A stretch of 64,000 bases of DNA from Chlamydiales bacterium (lineage in GTDB: Bacteria > Chlamydiota > Chlamydiia > Chlamydiales > Simkaniaceae): contig JACKPR010000003.1 in the NCBI GenBank assembly GCA_024233395.1, positions 186,001 through 250,000 of the forward strand, read 5' to 3'. The notes beneath the pieces were generated by a model, which did not search any database, was not told the origin of the DNA, and worked only from the letters and a program-made list of their open reading frames with translations. Shown one piece after another: positions 41,826 through 49,971 of the stretch (positions within the stretch are counted from its first letter, which is position 1; each line of letters opens with the position of its first letter). Position numbers and translations under genes: made by a program.

Positions 41826-42323
41826 TTGGAAGGACCAGGTACACCTCCCCCCTCAGGCCCTGCTAGATTTTGGATTTCAACTCCAAGTAAAGACCGGAAA
41901 CCGCTGACAGATCCTTATAACTGTCCCAGTGTTTTTCGCAAAGGGTTCGAGTATTTTGTGATTCATGGACTTTGTATTATTGCGATCAATGCAATGATAG
42001 GTTTGCCAATAAACTACTTTAAGGGAAAGGAAGTCATTCCTCTTAAAGTAGGAGCTTTATCTGCTGGAATCAGTGCTGGGGTTCATCACTTGTTCCTTGA
42101 TGGACGGGCATGTATCGAAAAGAGGGATATTCGTAAGCAAGTCACAATCATGGGTATGGAAAAGATTTTTGCGATAGCAATGGCTCTTTTATCAACACCC
42201 TTTTTAACTTATGGGTGCGCTAATTATTTGATGAAAGCTCAAATTAAAGTATTGCCCACAATCATTCTTTCAACTGCAGGGGCAGGAACACTTTTCTTTG
42301 CAGAACTCACCAAATGTTCATAG
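41826..42323 (+). CDS. Small membrane protein, paralogue of the preceding gene
   Basis: 165 residues from a TTG at 41826, with GGAGGGG about 9 nt upstream and only 3 nt behind the previous stop. A proline-rich N-terminus (PGTPPPSGPARF) precedes hydrophobic segments GLCIIAINAMIGLPINYF, VGALSAGISAGVHHLFL, MEKIFAIAMALLSTPFL and TIILSTAGAGTLFFAEL. It forms a two-gene unit with 41403-41822. No known family recognised. Confidence 0.65.
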   Translation: MEGPGTPPPSGPARFWISTPSKDRKPLTDPYNCPSVFRKGFEYFVIHGLCIIAINAMIGLPINYFKGKEVIPLKVGALSAGISAGVHHLFLDGRACIEKRDIRKQVTIMGMEKIFAIAMALLSTPFLTYGCANYLMKAQIKVLPTIILSTAGAGTLFFAELTKCS

Positions 42324-42383
42324 AACTTAAATCTTTTTCTAAGTACAATCTATTCGTTTAAATTCATCTGATAAGGAGATATC

Positions 42384-42743
42384 ATGGAAGCAATAAAATT
42401 TTTTGGTGTAATTGCTGCCTCAGGAGTTATAGGAAACTGTGTTGGAAATTTAGCCTCTAGAGTTGTCACAAACAAGTATCCTCTTTCTGGAGCAGCAATT
42501 GCTGGAGGGGTATTTGGTGTGACAGGATTTTTTGCTTTTGCAACATCCGAATATGTTAAACATAATGCTGGTGATAGAGCTGAAATCATTTATCTGATAG
42601 CAGTTGGAATATTTGGTGCGGCTGCTCTTTCTCCTCACATTGTGAAGCCATTAACAGATTACTCTATGAGCTATTATGAAAGTGGAGCTTATGCAGCAAT
42701 ATCAACCGTTGCTTTTTTTATTTATGTGTGTAGCAAAGGGTAA
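42384..42743 (+). CDS. Small hydrophobic membrane protein
   Basis: 119 residues with about four membrane segments (FFGVIAASGVIGNCVG, GAAIAGGVFGVTGFFAFA, IIYLIAVGIFGAAAL, YAAISTVAFFIYVCS) and a very short tail. AAGGAGATATC before the ATG is a strong ribosome site. Glycine/alanine-rich like its two upstream neighbours, so possibly a third member of the same group. Function unknown. Confidence 0.7.
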   Translation: MEAIKFFGVIAASGVIGNCVGNLASRVVTNKYPLSGAAIAGGVFGVTGFFAFATSEYVKHNAGDRAEIIYLIAVGIFGAAALSPHIVKPLTDYSMSYYESGAYAAISTVAFFIYVCSKG

Positions 42744-42772
42744 TTAAGGGTTTAAGACCTTTTTAGATTGAT

Positions 42773-43489
42773 TTACTTCTTCTTTGAGACAAGGTGAAGC
42801 TTGTGCTCAAAGAAGGAGTAGACAGCCACTAAGCGGGAGACAAGGATCGCGATATAGAACTGTCCGATAATTCCCTCAAGAATGGCTAAGGTTTGTGCAA
42901 CATCTCGAATGGCAATGACGTCTCCATATCCAATACAAAGAAGAGTTACAAAGCTAAAATACATCATTTCTGAAAGGAGATGACTATGGGAGAGAAGATT
43001 TGGATCTAGATTGCTGAAATCAAAGGAGTGGGGAAGAAGAAGGGAGACAAAAAAGTAGGCAAAGGAAAAGCCAAAGGCAACCATAAAATAGGCGCAGACG
43101 ACCCCTTTTAATGTTTCTAAACGGACGCGGGCATTAATGACCACTTGTTTAATGATCGAGGCTGTGGTGATAAAGATGAAGATAATCGACATGAATAGAA
43201 AAAGAAGCATTAGAGTGTTCGAGTGGAAAGCAAGATTAACCCACTCGAAAATCAGCGCAGGAACTCCAAAGCAAGCGGAAGTGATCTTTATTTTCTTTGA
43301 GTGGTCACAGTTAAAAATGGCAGAAAGAAAGACGAGAACAAGGAAAAATTGCCAGATAGCCATATAAACAACGCCACGATCGTAGGGGCGGAAAATAAAT
43401 AAGAGAATCAATGAGATAAGGAGCTGAGTGAAATAACCGCTCATCGCTCGGATACAACTGGAATAGGATTTCTTAAAAAATTTTGCCAT
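42773..43489 (-). CDS. Two-pore-domain-type potassium channel-like protein
   Basis: 238 residues. Four membrane segments in the first 140 residues, a helix around YFMVAFGFSFAYFFVSLLL, a pore loop ending in the selectivity filter TLLCIGYGDV, then the inner helix ILEGIIGQFYIAILVSRLVA. This is the Ion_trans_2 (Kch-like) layout. The filter carries Cys where TVGYG has Thr. No cytoplasmic RCK domain follows, so gating is unclear. AGGAAAT precedes the ATG. Confidence 0.88.
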   Translation of the reverse strand: MAKFFKKSYSSCIRAMSGYFTQLLISLILLFIFRPYDRGVVYMAIWQFFLVLVFLSAIFNCDHSKKIKITSACFGVPALIFEWVNLAFHSNTLMLLFLFMSIIFIFITTASIIKQVVINARVRLETLKGVVCAYFMVAFGFSFAYFFVSLLLPHSFDFSNLDPNLLSHSHLLSEMMYFSFVTLLCIGYGDVIAIRDVAQTLAILEGIIGQFYIAILVSRLVAVYSFFEHKLHLVSKKK

Positions 43490-43589
43490 ATTTCCTATAT
43501 CTAAGATTAAGAGGTTTGGGTCAAGTCTCTTTTTTTGCTTCTTGAAAAAGATCTTTTTTTGTTTTAGCTTTGAGATAGGGGGAGTTTAC

Positions 43590-43907
43590 ATGAGCACATA
43601 TAGAGAGCCTACACCTTTGGATGATCCATTTCCTGGGGCGAATGGAGTCCTGAAGAAGGATTTATCAAAAACCTTAGAATCATTCATTTATACTTTTGAG
43701 CATGAAGAGCAAGATAGAAACTGTATGAGTCGTCAACTGCATCTAAATGAAGGGATGATGCTTGAAAGGTCGAAAGAGATAGGGGGAAAGATCTATCTCC
43801 ATATGCAGGAGCTAATGCAGGCTTCAACAGACTTTGCTAATGGGCATGGAAAGATTGAAATGGTCTATGAATGCCTAGAATTCTTACGAGATGAATTAAG
43901 AACCTGA
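43590..43907 (+). CDS. Small helical protein, first of three tandem paralogues
   Basis: 105 residues from the ATG at 43590, preceded by GGGGGAG; the frame could be extended 16 codons upstream. Helical: LSKTLESFIYTFEHEEQDR, then SKEIGGKIYLHMQELMQA and MVYECLEFLRDEL. The pattern 'FxxxFE ... iGgxxxxxMxxlM ... A ... Lxxlrxdl' recurs in the next two genes. No known family; no secretion signal of the Sec type. All three could be chaperone-like or secreted helical bundles. Confidence 0.7.
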   Translation: MSTYREPTPLDDPFPGANGVLKKDLSKTLESFIYTFEHEEQDRNCMSRQLHLNEGMMLERSKEIGGKIYLHMQELMQASTDFANGHGKIEMVYECLEFLRDELRT

Positions 43908-43943
43908 GGCTAAGTAAAATAAAGTTAAACTTAGGTTAAGATC

Positions 43944-44222
43944 ATGAAGGAAGGGAAAAAAAATCAACTGATCCACGATCTGCGATCCTTTCTCTGGCAG
44001 TTTGAACAGGGAGGGTATACGCGCGATAGTATGCACGATGTCTTGGAAAAGCTTGAAAGGGTTCTTGAAAACGATGGAGAGTCTTTGGGAGAGCCGGTTA
44101 AGCGTCATGTAGAGCAAATGATTCGTGATTGTCGTGCTTATGCTTTCGGAGCAGGAAATCCTCAGAAAATAGTGGGGGATTTGGATAAGTTGCGTCAAGA
44201 TTTAGAGAGTGTCATTAAATAA
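43944..44222 (+). CDS. Small helical protein, second of three tandem paralogues
   Basis: 92 residues: LIHDLRSFLWQFEQGGYTR, SLGEPVKRHVEQMIRDCRAY, IVGDLDKLRQDLESVI. Same order of helices as the flanking paralogues, but with more basic residues. It starts 36 nt behind the previous stop and the next gene starts 52 nt after it, so the group is probably one transcript. Function unknown. Confidence 0.7.
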   Translation: MKEGKKNQLIHDLRSFLWQFEQGGYTRDSMHDVLEKLERVLENDGESLGEPVKRHVEQMIRDCRAYAFGAGNPQKIVGDLDKLRQDLESVIK

Positions 44223-44274
44223 CCGTAAGGACATTAGTGGGAATTTGATGACACGATCTTAAGGAGAGGTAATC

Positions 44275-44562
44275 ATGCAAGATGATGGGATGGATGAAGC
44301 AACAATTGAACAAATCCTCAAGGGAGAAGTTCAAGAGTTTTTAAGTGAGTTTGAAGCTTCTGAAGAGACAGAAGATGATATGAAAACACTCTTTCCTCTA
44401 TGGAGGGATAAAATCCTAGGTCATGCCCGTGAAATCGGAGGTGGAGTTGAAGCTCAAGTTAAAACCCTGATGAATGTCTGTGAAGATTATGCACGGAATC
44501 GAGGGATGCTGGAACGTATACGGATGGAAGCAGAAGAGACGCGCCTTCACCTTGGCCTATAA
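44275..44562 (+). CDS. Small helical protein, third of three tandem paralogues
   Basis: 95 residues, acidic: VQEFLSEFEASEETEDDMK, HAREIGGGVEAQVKTLMNV, LERIRMEAEETRLHL. AAGGAGAGG precedes the ATG. The alignment with the two upstream genes (FExxx, IGG, M, then a closing helix) supports origin by tandem duplication. The CBS-domain gene follows after 34 nt. Confidence 0.7.
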   Translation: MQDDGMDEATIEQILKGEVQEFLSEFEASEETEDDMKTLFPLWRDKILGHAREIGGGVEAQVKTLMNVCEDYARNRGMLERIRMEAEETRLHLGL

Positions 44563-44596
44563 ATTATTAGAAGTTTGAGGAATCGGGAGCGGATGG

Positions 44597-45166
44597 ATGT
44601 TTTTTGTGAATAATGTTTATGGGGGACGTCAACCTTATCGTGTGCAAGAAGTTCAAAGAGATAAGCAGGAAGATAAAAGAGAGGGCTCTCAGCAGCGGTT
44701 CCAAAATGAAGATGAAGCTGAGGCTCATGAAAAATTCTTAAAAGCATCCGAGAAACTCTATAAGAACAGGTCGGTTGCAACAGCAAGAGAAATCATGAAT
44801 AAACAAATGATTACTCTTAAAGACACCCTTTCGGTGGAAGAAGCTTGGGAACAAATCAAAAATCATGACATCAAACATTACCCTATTATTGGAGCTGAGG
44901 GGAAGCTTCTAGGACTCCTTTCTGAAGGAGAGATTTTAAGACATCTTCAGAAAGGGGCGAAGAAAAAGCTTCATGAAATCACAAGTGCTGAAACTCTTTG
45001 TGCTGATCCAGAAACAGAGCTCGCTGAGATTTTGAGTGTTTTTTCAACAGAAAAAATTGAAGCTGTTCCCATCGTTGATAAAAAAGCTAAAGTTATTGGC
45101 ATTCTCACTCAAAATGATCTGATTCAGACCATGATCAAGATCACCAATCTTAAACCTAGTGTTTAG
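44597..45166 (+). CDS. CBS-domain pair protein
   Basis: 189 residues. A charged N-terminal 60 residues (QRDKQEDKREGSQQRF) precede two CBS motifs: ATAREIMNKQMITLKDTLSV to LLGLLSEGEILRHL (about 62-115) and TSAETLCADPETELAEILSV to VIGILTQNDLIQTM (about 124-182). CBS pairs bind adenine nucleotides and usually regulate another domain; none is fused here, so the protein likely acts on a partner. GGAG about 11 nt before the ATG. Confidence 0.88.
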   Translation: MFFVNNVYGGRQPYRVQEVQRDKQEDKREGSQQRFQNEDEAEAHEKFLKASEKLYKNRSVATAREIMNKQMITLKDTLSVEEAWEQIKNHDIKHYPIIGAEGKLLGLLSEGEILRHLQKGAKKKLHEITSAETLCADPETELAEILSVFSTEKIEAVPIVDKKAKVIGILTQNDLIQTMIKITNLKPSV

Positions 45167-45175
45167 GTACTAGGG

Positions 45176-47410
45176 TTAAAAGCGCTTTTCAACTTTAAAG
45201 TTTCCGCTGGTCACAAAACTATTATCAAGACAGTCGGTTTTGAAGTTTATATCCATAATCCAATCACTGATTGATCGTAGATAAAGACCTACGCCAACAG
45301 AAAGTTGATTCATGGTACGATGAAAACTTTTTACAACAAAATCGGGATGACAAAGATTTTGCTTGTAAAGGCTTGCTTTATAGTTTCCAGAAGTAAGAGG
45401 GATGTTTGAAATCCAACCTGCATGAAAAGAAGGGGTAATGCACCAAGAAGAAGTACAAACTTCTCTCACAACCTTGATCAAAAGATTGGGTTGCAAGAAA
45501 GCAGAATATTTCCTATTTACCGATAAGTTAATGCTATCAGCTCCGGATTCAGTATAGCCCTCTTCAAAGACATTTAAGTAGCTAACACTAACCTCTGGAA
45601 TGATAAAGTAGGGATTATTTTGAGATCCACCTGTATCAGCACGGAATTTATACCCTCCATCGATTCTTCCTAAGACATCGTAGCTATGGTGCGTGTTGCT
45701 AGCTGTTCTATTGATTCCTGGGAATTGGATTTTTCGGTTGATGTCATAGGAGTTATAGGAGCCCATTGCCAAAAAGTTGAAGTAGAGCTTTTCAAAAACA
45801 AGTCCAAGAGAAGGGCCGACATAAACAGAGTGAATGTGGCCATCTCCTCTATTTTTATCCCAATCGATTTTAGAATAAGTGTAGCCTGCTCCTCCACCGA
45901 AAAGAACGCAGTTAGAAAAGAAATGATTGACTCCAATTCCAGCTCCTACAGCGTAAGCATCAAACCCGACTTGATTTTGGATTCCTTCTTGGTTGTAATA
46001 ATGACCAACTGGAGTAATCCATACAGAAGTATTTCGTTTGCCATTTTGAGCATTTGTTTTGGTTTGACAAGGGTCACACCAATTGTACTTTTCTGCATTT
46101 TGAACAAACATATTTGCGATTAAACGATTGCTTTGAGTATTGACTAAAGGAAGAGCTCCAAATTGCGCAGGGGAAAGTTTCTTAAGATTTGATTTAAACT
46201 GACCTGGAGGGCTCTTAAGGAGCGCTCTCATAACGGTAATCAAGTCACGGTTTGTAGGGAACGGTCCTGGACAAAACAAGTAATTTGCAACACTTAGAGC
46301 GATTCCACGCAACCGATCTCTTTTAACAGGAAGAATAGGTCCACTAGTGGCATTGACAAGTTCTGCAAAGGTTCCTTGATACTCAATTGAAAACTGCAGT
46401 CCAGTATCTTCGATCAAAGTCAATGTTCCTGTTCTTCCGGTATAGTTCATGAAAGTATATCTTATCCCTTCGGGATAGAGTCCAGGTTCTGGCTCTAACG
46501 TGAGTATCCCATCGAGCGTAGCATTTCCAGTGATATTTAAAAGGTCAGAGCTTCCATCTTCACTAATTTCGATCTCCAGATTTCCGCTTGAGCTTTGAGT
46601 AAAGTTTCCGCCGATGTTGATGGTGCCAATTGAATGACCAGGGATCACTGTTCCAGAGTTGGTAAGAGAGCCTACATTACCAGTACCGACTAAGGTTCCT
46701 CCAGGTTGAATGGTTGTTCCATTTGAAATATTGGCTCCACCTGCAATACTCAGCAATCCTCCACTATTCACTGTAACGGAATTGCTTGTAACACTTCCTG
46801 TTACGTTAAGAGTTGCAGAGTCATTTACTGTAACATCTGTTCCAGCAATACTTCCTTGAATAACGAGAGTTCCTGCATTTACATTTGTTGTTCCAGTATA
46901 AGTATTATTTCCTCCTAGTATGACAGTTGAGGTCCCAGTATTTGCAAGGTTAGTTCCAGAAATATTCCCATTGATCGTCATTGTAGCGTTTGTATCAATA
47001 TGGGAGATATCGATTCCATTGGGTGCGACTAAATCTACATTAATGATTTGACTGTTGGTACCATAAGAGATAATTGTAGAGTTACCTGGGCTACCCCCAA
47101 AATTTAGTTGAAGAGGGCCAGTCCCATAAATAGTATATCCGGAAGGTGCATCTTGGCCCTGACGAAAAAGGAGTTGCCTCGCTTGATAAGCTCCATCAAC
47201 ATTAATATTGTATCGAACAACAGGATCTCCTCCTGAAGGGCTTGTTAATTCGATCGTATCGTTATTTCCTGGTAAACTATTAGTATCCCAGTTTTGAGAA
47301 TTGCTCCAATTTTCACTAACCTGGCCTGTCCATCCAGTGTCAGAAGTAAATCCAGAACTTGAAATTAAGAGTAGTAATGAACTTAAAATTATTGATGTAT
47401 GCTTTTTCAT
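45176..47410 (-). CDS. Autotransporter-type outer membrane protein
   Basis: 744 residues. Signal peptide (MKKHTSIILSSLLLLISSSG), a passenger of about 440 residues rich in Gly, Asn, Ser and Thr with the PATR repeat GNNTYTGTTNVNAGTLVIQG and many NISG/NVTG strands (a beta-helix), and a C-terminal autotransporter barrel (about 470-744) ending in Phe (FKVEKRF), as outer membrane proteins do. Few cysteines in the passenger, unlike chlamydial Pmp proteins, and no clear GGAI/FxxN repeats. Likely a surface adhesin. It ends 9 nt from the convergent CBS gene. Confidence 0.9.
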   Translation of the reverse strand: MKKHTSIILSSLLLLISSSGFTSDTGWTGQVSENWSNSQNWDTNSLPGNNDTIELTSPSGGDPVVRYNINVDGAYQARQLLFRQGQDAPSGYTIYGTGPLQLNFGGSPGNSTIISYGTNSQIINVDLVAPNGIDISHIDTNATMTINGNISGTNLANTGTSTVILGGNNTYTGTTNVNAGTLVIQGSIAGTDVTVNDSATLNVTGSVTSNSVTVNSGGLLSIAGGANISNGTTIQPGGTLVGTGNVGSLTNSGTVIPGHSIGTINIGGNFTQSSSGNLEIEISEDGSSDLLNITGNATLDGILTLEPEPGLYPEGIRYTFMNYTGRTGTLTLIEDTGLQFSIEYQGTFAELVNATSGPILPVKRDRLRGIALSVANYLFCPGPFPTNRDLITVMRALLKSPPGQFKSNLKKLSPAQFGALPLVNTQSNRLIANMFVQNAEKYNWCDPCQTKTNAQNGKRNTSVWITPVGHYYNQEGIQNQVGFDAYAVGAGIGVNHFFSNCVLFGGGAGYTYSKIDWDKNRGDGHIHSVYVGPSLGLVFEKLYFNFLAMGSYNSYDINRKIQFPGINRTASNTHHSYDVLGRIDGGYKFRADTGGSQNNPYFIIPEVSVSYLNVFEEGYTESGADSINLSVNRKYSAFLQPNLLIKVVREVCTSSWCITPSFHAGWISNIPLTSGNYKASLYKQNLCHPDFVVKSFHRTMNQLSVGVGLYLRSISDWIMDINFKTDCLDNSFVTSGNFKVEKRF

Positions 47411-47507
47411 CGGTGTTCTCTATGGACTTAGATATTATGTTGTTTAATACTCATACATAAAAGATCTTTTTTTTTTAATGCAATTTTTCTTTGAAAAAGA
47501 AAAATCT

Positions 47508-47536
47508 TTGTTAGGAACTCCTGATAGGTATATAAT
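47508..47536 (+). promoter_or_regulatory. Promoter of the MFS gene
   Basis: TTGTTA (47508-47513), 17-nt spacer, TATAAT (47531-47536). Immediately downstream lies an imperfect hairpin (47537-47578; arms GGAAA..GTGCC / GGCACTTTCC) that covers the expected transcription start. Confidence 0.65.
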
Positions 47537-47599
47537 GGAAAGTTAGTGCCTATCCCTCTATTGCGGGTGGCACTTTCCTATATAGAATAAGAGTAAAAT

Positions 47600-48817
47600 A
47601 TGGCAGAAGAAAAAAGAGAAAAAGTCGCGTTTGCCCCCTTTCTTCCCTTTCTAATTTTAATCAGTTTCACTTCCTTCTTAAATTTATTAGCTCGAACCAT
47701 TTTTCCACCGATGACTCCTTATATTTGTGATGAGATGAACCTTTGTCATGCAGACACAGGTAATCTCTTTTTCATTATGTCGGTTGGGTTTGCGATTACT
47801 CTCTTTTTATCGCAGTTTTTATCATCGAAAATTTCTCATAAGATGACGGTAATCTTTTCGATTCTAACTACAGGTTTTGCATTAGCCATCACTTCTTATT
47901 CCAATGACTTTCAGTTTTTTAGATTAGCTATTTTTGTGGTGGGACTTTGTTCAGGTTTTTTTATCCCTTCTGCAGTTGCAATGATTCGAGAGGCTGTTGC
48001 AAGAGAGCATATGGGAAAAGCTTTTGGGATTTTTGCGACGGCACAAAGTGTAGCTTTTATCTTAGGTCCAATGATTGTGAAGCACTTAATTGAAGTCTTT
48101 ACCTGGAAAGAGATTTTAAATGGGTTTGGGTTGGCTTCAAGTTTGATCAGTGTTCTTCTTTTCTTTCTCTTTAAACAGGGGAATACAAAAGGGCATCCCA
48201 TCAGTTTTACCTTTGTTCGGAATGTTTTTTCTTGGCCCTCGTTTTGGATTTTAATGGTTCTTTTATGTGTTGCGAATGGGCTTAACATCGGGGTCTACAA
48301 TATGGCCCCTGATTATTTTCAGCGTCATAACCTTTTAGATAAAGAGACTGTTTATAAACTGATTGTTCTTGCAAGAGGATTGAGCATCTTTACTGCGATT
48401 TTTGCTGGGGTTATTGCTGATCGGTTTGGGTTGAAACGGTCGATGGTGATCTCTTTTGTTATCTGTGGTGCTTTGACGATGTTGATTGGAATGGGGAGTC
48501 CTTCTTCTTCACTCATTCTTTTTACGATCCAATCGCCTGTTGCTGTTTGTTTAATGCCTCTGATTCATTTTGCAATGTCAACAATTGTTCCTTCTGATAA
48601 AAATGCTGCAATTGTTTCAATCATGGCTCCTTTTGGATTCTTAATGGGGGCAGGTGTTGTTCCTCAGCTTCTTGGATTTTTTGGAGACTTTAATATCTAT
48701 GCTCAAGGATTTGTTTTCTTTGGTTTAACCTCTTTGATTAGCGGGGCTATTTTTAACGTGAATGCTATTTACCGGCATGTTGAATATAGCCAAATGAAAA
48801 GTAGCCCGGAGGTTTAA
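47600..48817 (+). CDS. MFS transporter
   Basis: 405 residues, twelve predicted membrane helices in two halves. MFS features: the conserved loop between helices 2 and 3 is degenerate (SSKISHKMTVIF), and helix 4-5 has FVVGLCSGFFIPSAVAMIREAV; the second half has AGVIADRFGLKRSM. Opposite polarity to nearby minus-strand genes and with its own promoter at 47508. The substrate cannot be told from sequence; sugar-phosphate or metabolite uptake and efflux are both possible. Confidence 0.88.
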   Translation: MAEEKREKVAFAPFLPFLILISFTSFLNLLARTIFPPMTPYICDEMNLCHADTGNLFFIMSVGFAITLFLSQFLSSKISHKMTVIFSILTTGFALAITSYSNDFQFFRLAIFVVGLCSGFFIPSAVAMIREAVAREHMGKAFGIFATAQSVAFILGPMIVKHLIEVFTWKEILNGFGLASSLISVLLFFLFKQGNTKGHPISFTFVRNVFSWPSFWILMVLLCVANGLNIGVYNMAPDYFQRHNLLDKETVYKLIVLARGLSIFTAIFAGVIADRFGLKRSMVISFVICGALTMLIGMGSPSSSLILFTIQSPVAVCLMPLIHFAMSTIVPSDKNAAIVSIMAPFGFLMGAGVVPQLLGFFGDFNIYAQGFVFFGLTSLISGAIFNVNAIYRHVEYSQMKSSPEV

Positions 48818-48826
48818 GTGAAAACG

Positions 48827-48990
48827 AGAACCTGTCTTATGATTCCAAATGATTTGATTTTTGAAGGGTTTTTCTCAAAATTTTTATTTCGTTTTGATGC
48901 ACATACTTAATAAAGTAGGGCAAGAAATAAAATGAAAATTTTGAGAAAAAGAGGCAAAAAGCAATGATTTGGAATCGTAAGGCAGGTTCT
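48827..48990. mobile_element. MITE-like palindromic element, copy B, reaching into hemH
   Basis: 24-bp end repeats with two mismatches (48827-48850 beginning AGAACCTG, and 48967-48990). Inner perfect 16-bp arms TTTTTCTCAAAATTTT (48869-48884) and 48935-48950; core GATGCACATACTTAATAAAG shared with copy D. The right end contains codons 2-9 of hemH, and the element also holds its ribosome site (GAGG 48951-48954) and ATG. Confidence 0.82.
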
Positions 48991-49971
48991 GGGATTCTCC
49001 TTGTTAATTTGGGGACTCCTGATTCTCCAAGTCCTGGGGATGTAAAACGGTATTTAACGGAATTTTTAACAGATGGTCGGGTGATTGACATTCCTCCAGT
49101 TAGAAGGAACCTTCTTGTTCGAGGGGTGATTGTTCCTCGACGTTATAAAGAGTCAGCAAAGCTATATCAGTCGATTTGGGAAAAAGAGGGGTCTCCTCTT
49201 TTGACATATGGAAAAAAAGTAAGAGAGCGGTTGCAAGAAAGATTGGGAGATTCTTATCAAGTTGAGCTTGCAATGCGTTATCAAAATCCTTCGATAGAAA
49301 AGGGGCTTGAAGCATTAAAAGGGGTCCAACATTTAATTATTTTCCCACTATTCCCTCAATATGCATCGGCAACAACTGGATCGGTTCTCCAAAAAGTTTT
49401 TGAATACCTCTCCACTTGGGAAGTTATTCCTGACACTCGGGTGGTTGCAACCTATTTCGATCATCCTTCCTTTATCGAAGCTCATGTTACAAGAGCTAAA
49501 GAGTATGATCTCGAGGCATATGATCATCTTCTCTTTAGCTATCATGGTCTTCCTGAAAGGCAAGTTAAAAAGGCTGATGGTACAGGCACTTGTTTAGTTC
49601 AGAAGGATTGTTGCCAAAAGAATCCTAGATGTTATGCAGCTCAGTGTCTGAAAACAACGGAGAAAATTGCTGAAGAATTGAAAATTCCTCGTGAGAAATG
49701 GAGTTTAGCTTTTCAATCGAGACTCGGTAAATCACCTTGGCTTAAACCTTACTCCGATCAGGTATTAGAAAAGCTTGCAAAAGAGGGGAAGAAAACAGTT
49801 CTTGTTTTTTCACCAGCATTTGTCTCAGATTGTTTAGAGACGCTGGAAGAAATTGGCTTTCAGTATAAAGAGTTATTTATTCATAATGGGGGAGAAAGAT
49901 TAGATCTTGTAAAGGGGTTAAATGACCATCCAAAGTGGGTTGAAGCAATAGAAAGGATCATAAAGACATGA
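48964..49971 (+). CDS. hemH: Ferrochelatase
   Basis: Inserts ferrous iron into protoporphyrin IX, the last step of haem synthesis. 335 residues: GILLVNLGTPDSPSPGDVKR, FLTDGRVIDIP, the metal-site histidine in FSYHGLPERQ, AFQSRLGKSPWLKPY and FSPAFVSDCLETLEEI with the catalytic Glu. The first residues MIWNRKAGS are encoded by the right end of palindromic element B, and the GAGG ribosome site also lies in the element. The stop overlaps the next gene (ATGA). Confidence 0.96.
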   Translation: MIWNRKAGSGILLVNLGTPDSPSPGDVKRYLTEFLTDGRVIDIPPVRRNLLVRGVIVPRRYKESAKLYQSIWEKEGSPLLTYGKKVRERLQERLGDSYQVELAMRYQNPSIEKGLEALKGVQHLIIFPLFPQYASATTGSVLQKVFEYLSTWEVIPDTRVVATYFDHPSFIEAHVTRAKEYDLEAYDHLLFSYHGLPERQVKKADGTGTCLVQKDCCQKNPRCYAAQCLKTTEKIAEELKIPREKWSLAFQSRLGKSPWLKPYSDQVLEKLAKEGKKTVLVFSPAFVSDCLETLEEIGFQYKELFIHNGGERLDLVKGLNDHPKWVEAIERIIKT

